Shown here one piece after another: positions 9,385 to 17,591 of a stretch of DNA of 64,000 nt. A model generated the notes under the pieces. The model was not told where the DNA came from. It did not search any database and worked only from the letters and a program-made list of their open reading frames with translations. Within the stretch, counting starts at the first letter, position 1; each line of letters begins with the position of its first letter. The translations under genes and the position numbers were made by a program. The stretch is taken from positions 35,535 to 99,534 of the forward strand of contig NZ_KB903550.1 in NCBI RefSeq assembly GCF_000379805.1. Direction: 5' to 3'. The stretch comes from Lewinella cohaerens DSM 23179 (GTDB taxonomy: Bacteria; Bacteroidota; Bacteroidia; Chitinophagales; Saprospiraceae).

Positions 9385-10146
9385 TTATCCTTTTTGCTCC
9401 TGTTCCCAAGCGTACCAGGCAGCACCTACAGCTCCGGCTTTGTTAAGGTAACCCGCAGGTTTTACCCGAAAATCTACGGTTAGTTCGTCTTTGTATTCGT
9501 CAAAGCTTTTGCTACCTCCTCCTCCAATAATAATGAGGTCTGGAGAGAACAGGCGTTGTAAATGCAGTAGGTACTTATTAAAAATCTTACCCCATTGCGC
9601 CCAGGTGAGTTCTTTTTCTTTACGTGCTACTTTGGAGACCGCTTTCTCAACGACTTCCTTCTTGTTTTTAAGAAACAAGTGACCTAGTTCCGTATTGGGG
9701 ACCAACTGCCCGTCAATGAACAGTGCAGAACCGATGCCCGTACCCACGGTGAGCATCATCACTACTCCTTGTTCACCTTTGCCTGCACCAAAGCGCATTG
9801 ATGCCACGCCAGCAGCGTCTGCATCGTTAAGCACATAAACGTGGCAACCTGAAGCCTCCCTTAGTAATTCGGAAATATTGGTTCCAATCCAGCTGGCATC
9901 AATATTTGCAGCACTTAGCGCTACACCATGGCTAACAATTGCAGGAAAACCAACCCCAATCGGGCCTTTCCATTTAAAGAACTTTACCAATTGCTTAAAA
10001 GTAGCCGCTACAGCTTCCGGAGTTGCAGGTTGGGGCGTATCCAAACGGTGGCGTTCGGTAATCATCTCACCAGTTTCAACATTGATGAGCCCGCCTTTGA
10101 TCCCAGTGCCTCCTATGTCTACACCCAGAATAATATTATCTTTCAT
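9385..10146 (-). CDS. ppgK: Polyphosphate glucokinase, ROK-type
   Basis: This 253-residue cytoplasmic sugar kinase opens with the phosphate-binding motif G-V-D-I-G-G-T-G-I-K-G-G. It continues with G-V-G-F-P-A-I-V, N-D-A-D-A-A-G (catalytic Asp region) and T-V-G-T-G-I-G-S-A-L. L-D-T-P-Q-P near residue 38 and E-L-G-H near 155 are typical of polyphosphate glucokinases, which phosphorylate glucose with polyphosphate and/or ATP. The CxCGxxGCxE zinc motif of classic ROK repressors is absent, which supports a kinase. The gene starts 9 bases after the PKD-cyclophilin gene, so it is probably the last gene of that operon. Confidence 0.88.
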   Translation of the reverse strand: MKDNIILGVDIGGTGIKGGLINVETGEMITERHRLDTPQPATPEAVAATFKQLVKFFKWKGPIGVGFPAIVSHGVALSAANIDASWIGTNISELLREASGCHVYVLNDADAAGVASMRFGAGKGEQGVVMMLTVGTGIGSALFIDGQLVPNTELGHLFLKNKKEVVEKAVSKVARKEKELTWAQWGKIFNKYLLHLQRLFSPDLIIIGGGGSKSFDEYKDELTVDFRVKPAGYLNKAGAVGAAWYAWEQEQKG

Positions 10147-10155
10147 ACGATACTG

Positions 10156-11034
10156 TTAGCGAATGAGTTTAATGACCATCCATACATCTTCATTCGGGCG
10201 ATTTTGTCCATTCGTGTTTACTGCCGCGATCCGATCAATGACATCTAATCCTTCAATGACCTGACCAAAGACGGTGTATTCCTGATCAAGGAAAGGCGTT
10301 CCTCCCATTTTTAGATATTCCTCCCGTACGTAAGATGGGTAACGAAATCTCGCAGCTCCCTCTTTATTGTTAAGATCTTGCTCACTCACCGGCTTACCTT
10401 GGACGATGTAAAACTGAGAACCAGAACTGCGCTTTTGTGGATTGTTGGTACGAGCAGCAGACAAGGCCCCTTTTACGTGTGCCAAGGAGTCAACAAACTC
10501 TGCTTTTATGGTATAACCAGGGCCACCAGATCCCAACATCTTCCCAGGAGGAGCATTCTTACTATCAGGGTCACCACCCTGGATCATAAAGCCCTGGATG
10601 ACGCGATGAAAAAGTAGGCTATCGTAATACCCTTGCTCTATCATCTTGACAAAATTGTCTTGATGCAGCGGCGTTCGGTCATAGATTTCTGCCAACATAT
10701 CCCCCATTGGGGTCTGGATAAGTACGAGGCAACGCTCTGGTGCCAGCACTGTTACTTTCTTTTCTTTCGTACCCGTTTTTCCTTTCTCGTCGGTGGCCGT
10801 AAGTTTTACGGTATAGGTTCCAGAACCAAGAAAACGATGTTCAGGTGAAATTTCTGTAGATGTTTGGCCATCTCCAAAGTCCCAGAAATAGGTTTGGGCT
10901 TTCTCCGTTTCGTTGTTGAAGGTCAATGTTTTTGCCGCGGCAATATCTTCCGTTGGCACTGAAAAATTAGCAATAGGACGGGCACAGCTACCAACCAATA
11001 ACAGGGCAGCCAAATAGAGAATAACTTTATGCAT
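10156..11034 (-). CDS. Lipoprotein with PKD domain fused to a cyclophilin peptidyl-prolyl isomerase
   Basis: The 292-residue protein starts with a lipoprotein signal (V-G-S-C, Cys17). Residues about 20-95 form a PKD domain (Y-F-W-D-F-G-D-G-Q-T, Y-T-V-K-L-T-A-T-D). A cyclophilin domain covers about 100-290, with the core F-H-R-V-I-Q-G-F-M-I-Q-G-G-D and G-S-Q-F-Y-I-V. Cyclophilins catalyse cis-trans isomerisation of prolyl bonds. The lipid anchor places this one in the envelope, where it may help fold exported proteins. Its ATG overlaps the stop of the upstream cyclophilin gene by one base (TAATG), so the two are probably translationally coupled. Confidence 0.9.
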   Translation of the reverse strand: MHKVILYLAALLLVGSCARPIANFSVPTEDIAAAKTLTFNNETEKAQTYFWDFGDGQTSTEISPEHRFLGSGTYTVKLTATDEKGKTGTKEKKVTVLAPERCLVLIQTPMGDMLAEIYDRTPLHQDNFVKMIEQGYYDSLLFHRVIQGFMIQGGDPDSKNAPPGKMLGSGGPGYTIKAEFVDSLAHVKGALSAARTNNPQKRSSGSQFYIVQGKPVSEQDLNNKEGAARFRYPSYVREEYLKMGGTPFLDQEYTVFGQVIEGLDVIDRIAAVNTNGQNRPNEDVWMVIKLIR

Positions 11035-11678
11035 TAGTTCAGGATTTTTATCGTCATTTTGACGTCTTCAAGAGGGCGATTTCCTGCCGATGGGTTGGTG
11101 CTTACCTTAGCAATAGCGTCAATTACTTCGAAGCCTTCGACAACTTCCCCAAAGACGGTGTATTCAAAATCAAGCTGTGGCGTACCGCCCAACTCTTTAT
11201 AAAGCTCGCGTTGTACATCAGAATAAGGGCGACCAGTACGTTGGCCAATTTGATCCAATTCCATATCAGTTACGGGCTTGCCGTGTACGATATAAAACTG
11301 AGAACCAGAGCTGGCTTTTGCAGGGTTAGAAGTCCGGGCAGCGGCCAATGCTCCTGTCAGGTGCAAAGCTCCAATCTCCGCAGGAATGGTATAACCAGGG
11401 CCACCCATTCCTAAAGATTGACCAGCGGGCGCGTCCTTGCTGTCAGGGTCACCACCCTGGATCATAAACCCGGCAATAATGCGGTGAAACAAGGTACCAT
11501 CATAAAAGCCTTCTTCGGCCAGCTTGATGAAATTATCGCGATGTTGAGGCGTACTGTTATAGAGTTTCACCTTCATATCCCCCATATCGGTAGAGATAAG
11601 GGCGTAGGTATTTCCATCATTGTTACAGCCACTTAGGGTAGCCAATATCAACAGGGCGAAGAAAAGTCTTGTTATCAT
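11034..11678 (-). CDS. Cyclophilin-type peptidyl-prolyl cis-trans isomerase, lipoprotein
   Basis: The protein has 214 residues with a lipoprotein signal (T-L-S-G-C, Cys18) and a single cyclophilin domain from about residue 25 to the end. The active-site segment reads F-H-R-I-I-A-G-F-M-I-Q-G-G-D, followed by G-S-Q-F-Y-I-V-H-G and F-G-E-V-V-E-G. It resembles the next gene's cyclophilin part closely in motif order, so the pair looks like a tandem duplication in which the downstream copy gained a PKD domain. It lies between a small conserved gene (11698-12108) and the PKD fusion, all on the minus strand. Confidence 0.92.
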   Translation of the reverse strand: MITRLFFALLILATLSGCNNDGNTYALISTDMGDMKVKLYNSTPQHRDNFIKLAEEGFYDGTLFHRIIAGFMIQGGDPDSKDAPAGQSLGMGGPGYTIPAEIGALHLTGALAAARTSNPAKASSGSQFYIVHGKPVTDMELDQIGQRTGRPYSDVQRELYKELGGTPQLDFEYTVFGEVVEGFEVIDAIAKVSTNPSAGNRPLEDVKMTIKILN

Positions 11679-11697
11679 CAGTATTCGGATTTAAAGC

Positions 11698-12108
11698 TTA
11701 TTTACTACTGTCCTCTTTAAGCGAAGCCGTTTCCGCTTCCCATTCTTTGAAATAGCGGATAATTCCTTGCTTGAAAAGGATTTCTTGTTCTTTAAGATTG
11801 TTGGGTGGAATTTTACGGACCAGCTCCCAGTGGGGCCAACCATCAGCATCACGCCCTGCAAACTCGTAGTAGCCATAATAGCCCAACAAGCGACAAGTGG
11901 CAATGTGCATCAGATCCTGCTTTTCCTCTTTGCTAAACTTTTCTTGCCAGCGCCCCAGTTCCTGGATGCCAATCAAAAAAAGGATACCATTAAGATCAGG
12001 CAGTACCTCTCTTTGGAAGCGATCTTTGAGGAAATGACGAATGCGTAACCACTCGAAATTCATCTCCCATTCTTCGGTTTTTAAGTCTTTTGTTTCCACA
12101 GGGGGCAA
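11698..12108 (-). CDS. Conserved hypothetical protein
   Basis: This 136-residue protein has no signal peptide and no membrane segment. It is rich in Trp, Glu, Lys and Arg, with helical stretches such as E-W-L-R-I-R-H-F-L-K-D-R-F. A central hydrophobic run (L-N-G-I-L-F-L-I-G-I-Q-E-L-G) is too short and interrupted to be a convincing membrane helix. I do not recognise a named domain. The gene ends 19 bases before the cyclophilin gene and probably starts the operon hypothetical-cyclophilin-PKD cyclophilin-ppgK. It is likely real because of its size, balanced composition and operon position. Confidence 0.75.
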   Translation of the reverse strand: MPPVETKDLKTEEWEMNFEWLRIRHFLKDRFQREVLPDLNGILFLIGIQELGRWQEKFSKEEKQDLMHIATCRLLGYYGYYEFAGRDADGWPHWELVRKIPPNNLKEQEILFKQGIIRYFKEWEAETASLKEDSSK

Positions 12109-12170
12109 AAATAGTGATTTGAACGTTGTAGAACAACTTAGTAGAAGGATCGTCCTTCACAGGACTTAAA

Positions 12171-12251
12171 GTAGAGGGTATAAGGATGTAAAAACGGCAA
12201 CATCTTCCTCTACGATCTACCCTGATCGACATCAGTCGATCATCCCTCTAC
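12171..12251. repeat. Nested inverted repeats between the hypothetical gene and the thioredoxin-like gene
   Basis: GTAGAGGG (12171-12178) is the reverse complement of CCCTCTAC (12244-12251). Inside lies a 7-bp hairpin, TGATCGA (12223-12229) with TCGATCA (12236-12242). There is no T run next to either, so this is not a standard terminator. It may be a small intergenic palindromic repeat or an mRNA 3'-end structure for the thioredoxin-like gene. Confidence 0.4.
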
Positions 12252-12264
12252 AGCTGTATAGCAT

Positions 12265-12819
12265 TTATTTCCATTTGATACCACAACCCGCGCTCGGGTA
12301 TTGCTTTTCAGGGGCAGGCTTCGCGGCGAGCATCTCGTCTAGTGCTTGGCGTAGATCTTTGCCATCAAGAGGAGAGTCATTGCCGGGGCGAGAGCTATCA
12401 ATACGGCCTCGGTAATAGAGTTTCTGTGCTCCGTCAAAGATGTAAAAATCAGGGGTGCAAGCCGCGTCGTAAGCTTTGGCTACGTCCTGGCTTTCGTCAT
12501 AGAGGTAAGGAAAATTGTAACCTACCGCCTTAGCGTGTTCTGTCATAAGTTCAGGTCCATCCATAGGATAGTTGTTCACATCATTGGAACTGATGCCTAC
12601 AAAGCCAATGCCTTGGGCTTTGTAATCCTTAGCGATACGGACAATTTCTTCGTTGACGTGAATTACGTAAGGGCAGTGGTTGCACAAAAACATGACAACG
12701 GTTCCTTTGTCGGTTGCGATGTCTTGTAGGCTGAGATTTTTTCCACTTACGGTATCGGGCAGGTTGAATTCAGGAGCTTTTGTCCCGAGCGGGAGCATGT
12801 TGGATTCCTTTAAGGCCAT
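12265..12819 (-). CDS. Thioredoxin-like (AhpC/TSA-type) redox protein
   Basis: This 184-residue protein has the AhpC/TSA thioredoxin fold: A-P-E-F-N-L-P near the N-terminus, then V-V-M-F-L-C-N-H-C-P-Y. The two Cys at 46 and 49 form a CxxC active site. The cis-Pro region reads A-A-C-T-P-D-F-Y-I-F-D near residue 118. Proteins of this subfamily are usually annotated as thioredoxin-family or peroxiredoxin-like. There is no signal peptide, so it probably acts in the cytoplasm. A C-terminal A-G-C-G-I-K-W-K tail carries a further Cys. It is transcribed away from the pterin dehydratase gene across an 82-bp gap that should hold both promoters. Confidence 0.88.
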   Translation of the reverse strand: MALKESNMLPLGTKAPEFNLPDTVSGKNLSLQDIATDKGTVVMFLCNHCPYVIHVNEEIVRIAKDYKAQGIGFVGISSNDVNNYPMDGPELMTEHAKAVGYNFPYLYDESQDVAKAYDAACTPDFYIFDGAQKLYYRGRIDSSRPGNDSPLDGKDLRQALDEMLAAKPAPEKQYPSAGCGIKWK

Positions 12820-12901
12820 GAGCTGTTATTCTTTTTTGCAAAAGTAAAGTTATTCAACATCTTTCCGGGCTTAAGTGTTGAGAGAATAAATAGAACAAGT
12901 T

Positions 12902-13141
12902 ATGTGGACAGAACAGGACAATGAGCTGCGGGCAGCATTTGAATTCAAAAATTTCACCCAAGCCTTCGCTTTTATGACCGAAGTGGCTTTTGTAGCAGAG
13001 GCACAACAGCATCACCCCAATTGGTCAAACGTTTACAATACGGTTAGCTTTCGTTTGAATACACACGATGCGGGCAATACCGTTACCGAAAAAGACCGCA
13101 AACTAGCGGCGGCTATTGATGAGATTGCGGTGAGGTATTAG
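12902..13141 (+). CDS. Pterin-4a-carbinolamine dehydratase (short form)
   Basis: The 79-residue protein matches the family signature throughout: E-A-Q-Q-H-H-P, Tyr after five residues, His after nine more, and a downstream Asp. These residues dehydrate 4a-hydroxytetrahydropterin, regenerating the pterin cofactor of aromatic amino acid hydroxylases, or assist in molybdopterin chemistry. It is shorter at the N-terminus than enteric or mammalian forms. The start at the ATG at 12902 is the only good one. No aromatic amino acid hydroxylase is nearby. The genes on both sides are transcribed from the opposite strand. Confidence 0.9.
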   Translation: MWTEQDNELRAAFEFKNFTQAFAFMTEVAFVAEAQQHHPNWSNVYNTVSFRLNTHDAGNTVTEKDRKLAAAIDEIAVRY

Positions 13142-13169
13142 AGCCGGTTTTTATCCACCACCTCTAAAT

Positions 13170-14678
13170 CTACCGTTGCCCCTGCCCGTCAGGCGTGGCT
13201 ACTGTCTTGATGAGCGTTCCTTTCTTCAGGCGAATCGTAAGTTCCATACCGTTGAGGATAGCCAATTCATCTAAGCGGTCGCTGGGTTGGCGGTAAGCAG
13301 AAAAAGCCTCGCGCAGTGTCATGTCACGACTGAGGGTTTCAATCTTGATGCGTTCCGCCTGGCGGTTCAGTTTGTCGGGGTCGCTAAGGCTACCAAAGCT
13401 CGTCATAGTCGCTAGCATACGGCCACGATAAGAAGAAAAATCCTGTTCGGTAGACAGGCCGAGGAAATGGTAAATGTATTCACCGTACTGAATGTAGTAA
13501 GAGACGGTTTTCAAAACCTGCTGAGCAGGCTGCCCGTTGGCATCTTGGCCCTCCTGCACCAGGTCTGCGTATACCTCTAGCGCGGAAAGACCGTTGACGG
13601 TGCGGCGTTGGCTGCCCGTTGTTTGCAGTTGGTATTTTTCGGCAGTAGCCTGCGCCGCAGCTTCTAGCGAAGCCCCTTGCCCCAGTTGTAGCATCATTAC
13701 CGCTTTACCGTCTTCGGGTGCCATTTGCACCTGCTGGGGGGTGTTGGCTGTCTGCCAGCCGCTGGGGATCGCATACTGGAATTTTAATTCAGGATGATAG
13801 AAGTTGCTATTCTCCACAAAACCCTGACGAGGATCTTCGCCGTACATCAGTCCGTCGATCATACGCAGGTAGGAATCGCGGCCTACTTCGTAAGGGCCGC
13901 TACCTCTATTGCGTCGCTGCCACTGGTCGGCAAGCTGCCCCACTTTTACGTTGCGGTCAGCTGGGTCGGGGTGGGTAGACATAAAGGTAGGCAGGCGTCC
14001 TTCTGGGCCACCGCTCAGGCGATCGAGGGTAGCAAAGAAGCCAGCCATCTGGTGAGCATCGTAGCCAATTTCAGAAGAGTATTCTACGCCTAGTTTGTCG
14101 GATTCGCTTTCGGCATCACGACCATATTTGAGTAGCATGAGCTGCATGGCCTGGCTAGCTTCATTACCAAACTGGGCAAACTCCGGAGATAGAATCATCC
14201 CGGCAATCAAGCCTACTTGCGCCAAAATACTACGGCTGTACTGGCGGGCGGAGTGCCGTGCTGTAACGTGGCCGATCTCGTGCCCTAGCACCCCGGCAAA
14301 TTGTGCTTCGTTGTTGAAGTGCGCCATGATGCCGCGGGTGAAGTAAACATATCCCCCCGGCAAAGCAAAGGCATTGACGACAGGAGAATCCAGTAACTTA
14401 AATTCAAATTTTAGGTCAGATCGGTGAGAAACTGCTGCCATCTCCTGCCCTTTGGCATTGAGGAATTGCTGCATTTCATCGTCTTGATACAAACCAAATT
14501 GCGCCACAATAGCCGGGTCGTTTTGGTCACCCATGGCCTGCTCTTGTCCGGCAGACATCAGCATGAGTTGTTTCTTGCCGGTAACAGGGTTGCGCGAGCA
14601 ACTGTCCCAGGAGAAGGAGAACATCAGCACGAAAACGGTGAGCAAAAGGCTGCGGTAAGATAAGTTGTGGTGTATCAT
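13170..14678 (-). CDS. M48 family zinc metalloprotease, lipoprotein
   Basis: The 502-residue protein has a lipoprotein-type signal (S-W-D-S-C, Cys27) followed by N-P-V-T-G-K-K-Q, typical of periplasmic M48 (BepA/LoiP-like) proteases. The zinc site is G-H-E-I-G-H-V-T-A-R-H (residues 132-142) with a third ligand Glu in the later D-A-E-S-E-S-D-K-L-G segment. The C-terminal half, from about residue 290, lacks the protease fold. It contains a PsbP-like stretch (F-Q-Y-A-I-P-S-G-W) and a final basic region that may bind the cell wall. Such proteases help outer-membrane quality control. The gene is monocistronic in appearance. Confidence 0.92.
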   Translation of the reverse strand: MIHHNLSYRSLLLTVFVLMFSFSWDSCSRNPVTGKKQLMLMSAGQEQAMGDQNDPAIVAQFGLYQDDEMQQFLNAKGQEMAAVSHRSDLKFEFKLLDSPVVNAFALPGGYVYFTRGIMAHFNNEAQFAGVLGHEIGHVTARHSARQYSRSILAQVGLIAGMILSPEFAQFGNEASQAMQLMLLKYGRDAESESDKLGVEYSSEIGYDAHQMAGFFATLDRLSGGPEGRLPTFMSTHPDPADRNVKVGQLADQWQRRNRGSGPYEVGRDSYLRMIDGLMYGEDPRQGFVENSNFYHPELKFQYAIPSGWQTANTPQQVQMAPEDGKAVMMLQLGQGASLEAAAQATAEKYQLQTTGSQRRTVNGLSALEVYADLVQEGQDANGQPAQQVLKTVSYYIQYGEYIYHFLGLSTEQDFSSYRGRMLATMTSFGSLSDPDKLNRQAERIKIETLSRDMTLREAFSAYRQPSDRLDELAILNGMELTIRLKKGTLIKTVATPDGQGQR

Positions 14679-14737
14679 GGATAAGAGAATTTTTTATTAA
14701 AAATAGGGGAAGGATTACTTATTTTTTAGAGGCACAT

Positions 14738-15556
14738 TTAGACTACTGAGGGTTTAAATACCAAGCCAAGAGCTCGATCAAGCTCCGGCAAAACCCGCTT
14801 AAACTGCTGAGGGTAGATGAAGTAGAAGGCAATGCCCATGGCCGTCAGGTCCAGCTCGGGAAGGCCAATCCAACGTTCTAGCGCTTCTTGCGAAAAACCA
14901 CTGACGCCTTGCAAATCTTCCCAGCTCACCGATGACCAATCGCCATAGTCATAAGCAGGGTAAGTATTTTGGAAGATGCGAGCGTATTCGTACCAGGCGG
15001 GATTGAGGTACTGCTTGGCATCTACAAAACCACGCAGCACGTGCTCCAGACAAAACATAACCACGCCATCCGGTTCATAGATTTCCGAAATGTGGAAATG
15101 CTCTTGGTACTGAGGCGAAGGAAACGGATGAGGGTAAATGATGATGTTCTCATAATTCGTAAACAAAAATTCCTCTTGCCCAAAGGTCATCGTCACCGGC
15201 ACGCTCGCAATGATCACTTTTACATCCAAGGGAATAGACTCCAGTACCTGCGGCTTATAGTCAGAACCCTCGTTGAAGAGAAACACCCGCCGTCGGAATT
15301 CTCTTTGCTCTGGTTCTGATAGTTGCTGATAAAACGGTGATTTCTCCGCCAAAAACTGCGCCATCTCCGTAGGCAGATCAGGGGGGCTACGCTGCCACCA
15401 CCACCAGTTGATCTGGGGCGCGAGCACATAGAACGAGACCAGTATCACCACCATGGCGATCATGAGCAAAGACCAGCTGGTGTCTACCTCTATGGTGAGA
15501 TAAACGCCGAGGCCGAGCAGCAAAATAAAAGGTATGGCCAATCTAAAAGCGGGCAT
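14738..15556 (-). CDS. MtfA/zinc-peptidase-like membrane protein with degenerate active site
   Basis: The start is the ATG at 15556, giving 272 residues. Upstream in-frame codons to 15718 are probably not translated. Two membrane helices (about 5-22 and 28-46) precede a soluble domain whose order matches the MtfA family: P-F-Y-Q-Q-L-S with E-F-R-R-R-V-F, then I-I-I-Y-P, then a helix where the HExxH zinc motif should be, and P-E-L-D-R-A-L-G near the end. At the expected site the sequence is V-M-F-C-L-E-H-V-L-R-G-F, which lacks the HExxH pattern. The later Glu ligand region reads A-M-G-I-A-F-Y-F instead. It is therefore probably not a zinc peptidase and may act as a binding protein. The family assignment is from fold order and is not certain. 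Confidence 0.7.
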   Translation of the reverse strand: MPAFRLAIPFILLLGLGVYLTIEVDTSWSLLMIAMVVILVSFYVLAPQINWWWWQRSPPDLPTEMAQFLAEKSPFYQQLSEPEQREFRRRVFLFNEGSDYKPQVLESIPLDVKVIIASVPVTMTFGQEEFLFTNYENIIIYPHPFPSPQYQEHFHISEIYEPDGVVMFCLEHVLRGFVDAKQYLNPAWYEYARIFQNTYPAYDYGDWSSVSWEDLQGVSGFSQEALERWIGLPELDLTAMGIAFYFIYPQQFKRVLPELDRALGLVFKPSVV

Positions 15557-16015
15557 GTTGTTTATTTTTATCTCAATGTACGGCAAGATTTTGACGGTAA
15601 TAAGTTTTTCCGTCACTAAGAGTTTGTTGGCTGGTTTGTTTGTTGGCTGGTGTTTATTGTTGAATTCAGCATACAAGAGCACCATTAACCAACAAACGAT
15701 TAAAATCAACCCTTCCAACCATTATGGGCCTCCGCCTACCTACGGTGGCGTCAGGCTGTCCGTCCTTGCAGTCCTACCATCCTTAGGCCCTACGCGCTCC
15801 GCTTGTCGCGCTCACCTATTCGGTTCGCGGAGGAGAAAAGGTTTTGTTTGTTTCAACTGTTGGCCACAGCAGCCAGGGAATACGGTGAAAAAAGATTAAC
15901 TTATAAGATGAAATTTCCAAACAAGCTTAAGTGATGAAGAAGTTCAATAGTATCATAAATAAAGCAAGCAAGTCGGAATTAATTCGATGCAAAATCGGTT
16001 AAGGAGAGCAAATAA
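15557..16015. other. Intergenic region without a supported gene
   Basis: No reading frame here has convincing protein character. CCTCCGC (15729-15735) is repeated inverted as GCGGAGG (15827-15833) around a GC-rich segment, which may be a palindromic intergenic repeat. From about 15890 the sequence turns AT-rich, marking the left edge of the accessory block that runs to about 20.2 kb. Confidence 0.5.
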
Positions 16016-16192
16016 TTGACAGGGAAGCTTGAAAACGGAGAGGGCCTTTTGCACAAAACAACGATGACGGTAAATGAATTAGGGAAAATAAATGTTTATG
16101 AATATGTTTACTTTTTGAGTAAACATGCGGAAAGACATATTCAGCAAATGGAAGAGAATCGAGCTGAATTTGAAAGAGTTGAGAAGCACTAA
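16016..16192 (+). pseudogene. 3' remnant of a DinB-family gene
   Basis: From a TTG at 16016 (after an in-frame TAA at 16013) to the TAA at 16190-16192 the frame reads as the end of a DinB-like protein. It contains L-L-H-K-T-T-M-T-V-N-E-L-G, then the helix V-Y-F-L-S-K-H-A-E-R-H-I-Q-Q-M, whose paired His residues are typical of the metal-binding last helix of DinB four-helix bundles. Only about 58 of the usual 150-170 residues are present and no start region exists, so it is a fragment. The tail C-T-A-A-C-A-A-G-C at its stop resembles the boundary at 1828-1835, which hints at loss of the 5' part by recombination. Confidence 0.6.
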
Positions 16193-16215
16193 CAAGCGCT
16201 AAAGCATAAAAAAAT

Positions 16216-16419
16216 ATGGGAATGCAAGGAGTAAGCATTAATAGATTCAGTACCTATTTGCTGTTTTTGATCATTACAATGGGCACAGGTTGCCAGACGT
16301 ATAAAGGGTACTATTATTCGAGTTTCAATTCTGACCATCCGCGCACTTATGAGTATTCTTGTAAAGCAGATCCAACAAGCACCCAGTATTGGAGAATCGA
16401 TAATATTAGAGCTGACTGA
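16216..16419 (+). CDS. Small lipoprotein, possibly frameshifted
   Basis: The 67-residue product starts with a lipoprotein signal (L-L-F-L-I-I-T-M-G-T-G-C, lipobox Cys26) and then has 41 residues of no known family. A second frame from about 16349 to a TGA at 16457-16459 also reads as protein: K-Q-I-Q-Q-A-P-S-I-G-E, then I-I-L-E-L-T-E-I-Y-D-D-Q-E-W. One indel near 16350 would join the two into a lipoprotein of about 81 residues. The present short version may therefore be a damaged gene or the result of a sequence error. Confidence in the gene as drawn is modest. Confidence 0.45.
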   Translation: MGMQGVSINRFSTYLLFLIITMGTGCQTYKGYYYSSFNSDHPRTYEYSCKADPTSTQYWRIDNIRAD

Positions 16420-16477
16420 AATTTATGATGATCAAGAATGGAAAAAGAAGATAAATTGATTTGCTACTGTTGCAGTG

Positions 16478-16837
16478 ATGCTTTGCCCAAAGTGTAATGA
16501 GCAATCAAAGGAGATGAGAAAGTGGAGCTATGTATTACTTATCATTAATGGTATTAACATCGTAGAAAAGATACGTTGGGGCTATTTCGTGAAGAATACA
16601 TCAAGGTTGATAATCTATATGCCTTCGATGCTGGATTTAATGATCAGCATCATTGTGTCTCTTATTGCTACAGTTGTTATTGTCAAGAAAATGACGAATG
16701 ATGATCACTCTAATGTGGTTTTCCGTGATGATGTATTGGATGCTTTTGATAAGGCATTACCAAAGAGAAATTATTGGTTTGTAGGCATACTCACCTTGGC
16801 AGCCTGTTTTTACGTAAGTATAAAAGCAATGTTTTAA
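16478..16837 (+). CDS. Small membrane protein of unknown function
   Basis: From the ATG at 16478 (a GTG lies directly before it) the product has about 119 residues. It starts L-C-P-K-C, a possible zinc-binding pair. Hydrophobic segments lie at about 17-30, 43-66 and 98-117, so it is probably an inner-membrane protein with two or three helices. Another frame starting at the ATG at 16438 encodes M-E-K-E-D-K-L-I-C-Y-C-C-S-D-A-L-P-K and then stops at 16495-16497. One deleted base would fuse it to this protein and give a fuller Cys-rich start. The gene may thus be frameshifted. No known family was recognised. Confidence 0.55.
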   Translation: MLCPKCNEQSKEMRKWSYVLLIINGINIVEKIRWGYFVKNTSRLIIYMPSMLDLMISIIVSLIATVVIVKKMTNDDHSNVVFRDDVLDAFDKALPKRNYWFVGILTLAACFYVSIKAMF

Positions 16838-16838
16838 T

Positions 16839-17591
16839 ATGAGAAAACAACTGTTAATCCTAATCTTAATAAGCCAATTGTTTCACGCGTGTTCAATTCC
16901 AGGGGCTTACTATTTGGTGAACTTAACTGATGCTAGCCTTAATGTTAGACTAGGTTATGAGTATTCTTTTGAAAATTTAGAAATCAAATCTACCATGTAT
17001 GAAGGCGAGGCACTTGAGTATGATGATTTTGATGAAATGCTAGATCATTCATATGTATTTGATACGCTATCGTGCTCTGTTATTTTTACTTTGGAGCCAA
17101 ACACCTACGCGTTTATTGGCTATGGATCAAATCATAGAAGTTATGTAGATGTAATTGATATTGCTCAGATTCAAAAACCAATGAAAATCAATGAGGGAGA
17201 TAATGACAAAGTGAGTATTTCGTCAGCAAGAATGGGTTCGTATATTGGAGTAGTTACGATAGATGAAGTTGATGAGATTAGTAATACTTTGCCGCCAGAT
17301 GGCGTGTACACCTATGATATTGCTTTCGCTGAATGGGGAGGAAAATCAATGGGGGATAAAGTGGAAATTACGATAAAGAACAGGAGTGTTGAAGTTCGAT
17401 ATGATGGCGGAGGGCAGTTGCCGCTAGCAGAAAAAGGTGATTTGCTAGAGACCGGCATACTTGTCCGTCATAAAACAGGAGAATGGATCATTGTCCGATC
17501 CCAAGGTGAGATTAATACAGAAGAAATAGGCGGCTGTACAGGAGGGCCTTCAATAATTGACTTCGATAAGCAAAAATTCTGGATGTGCTAA
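16839..17591 (+). CDS. Lipoprotein of unknown function
   Basis: The protein has 250 residues and begins with a lipoprotein signal ending in L-F-H-A-C (Cys18). The mature part is acidic, with many Asp/Glu, and looks beta-rich, with alternating hydrophobic residues and no long helices. A late segment (G-E-W-I-I-V-R-S-Q-G) and Cys pairs near the C-terminus are visible, but no family is recognised. It follows the small membrane protein after one base, so the two are probably co-transcribed. The composition is AT-rich like the rest of this block. Confidence 0.7.
   Translation: MRKQLLILILISQLFHACSIPGAYYLVNLTDASLNVRLGYEYSFENLEIKSTMYEGEALEYDDFDEMLDHSYVFDTLSCSVIFTLEPNTYAFIGYGSNHRSYVDVIDIAQIQKPMKINEGDNDKVSISSARMGSYIGVVTIDEVDEISNTLPPDGVYTYDIAFAEWGGKSMGDKVEITIKNRSVEVRYDGGGQLPLAEKGDLLETGILVRHKTGEWIIVRSQGEINTEEIGGCTGGPSIIDFDKQKFWMC

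Noticed and set aside
15534..15899. 121-codon ORF in the gap before the DinB remnant
   Set aside because: It starts antisense to the MtfA-like gene, and its second half is Arg/Pro/Gly-rich with no domain, typical of noncoding GC-rich DNA.
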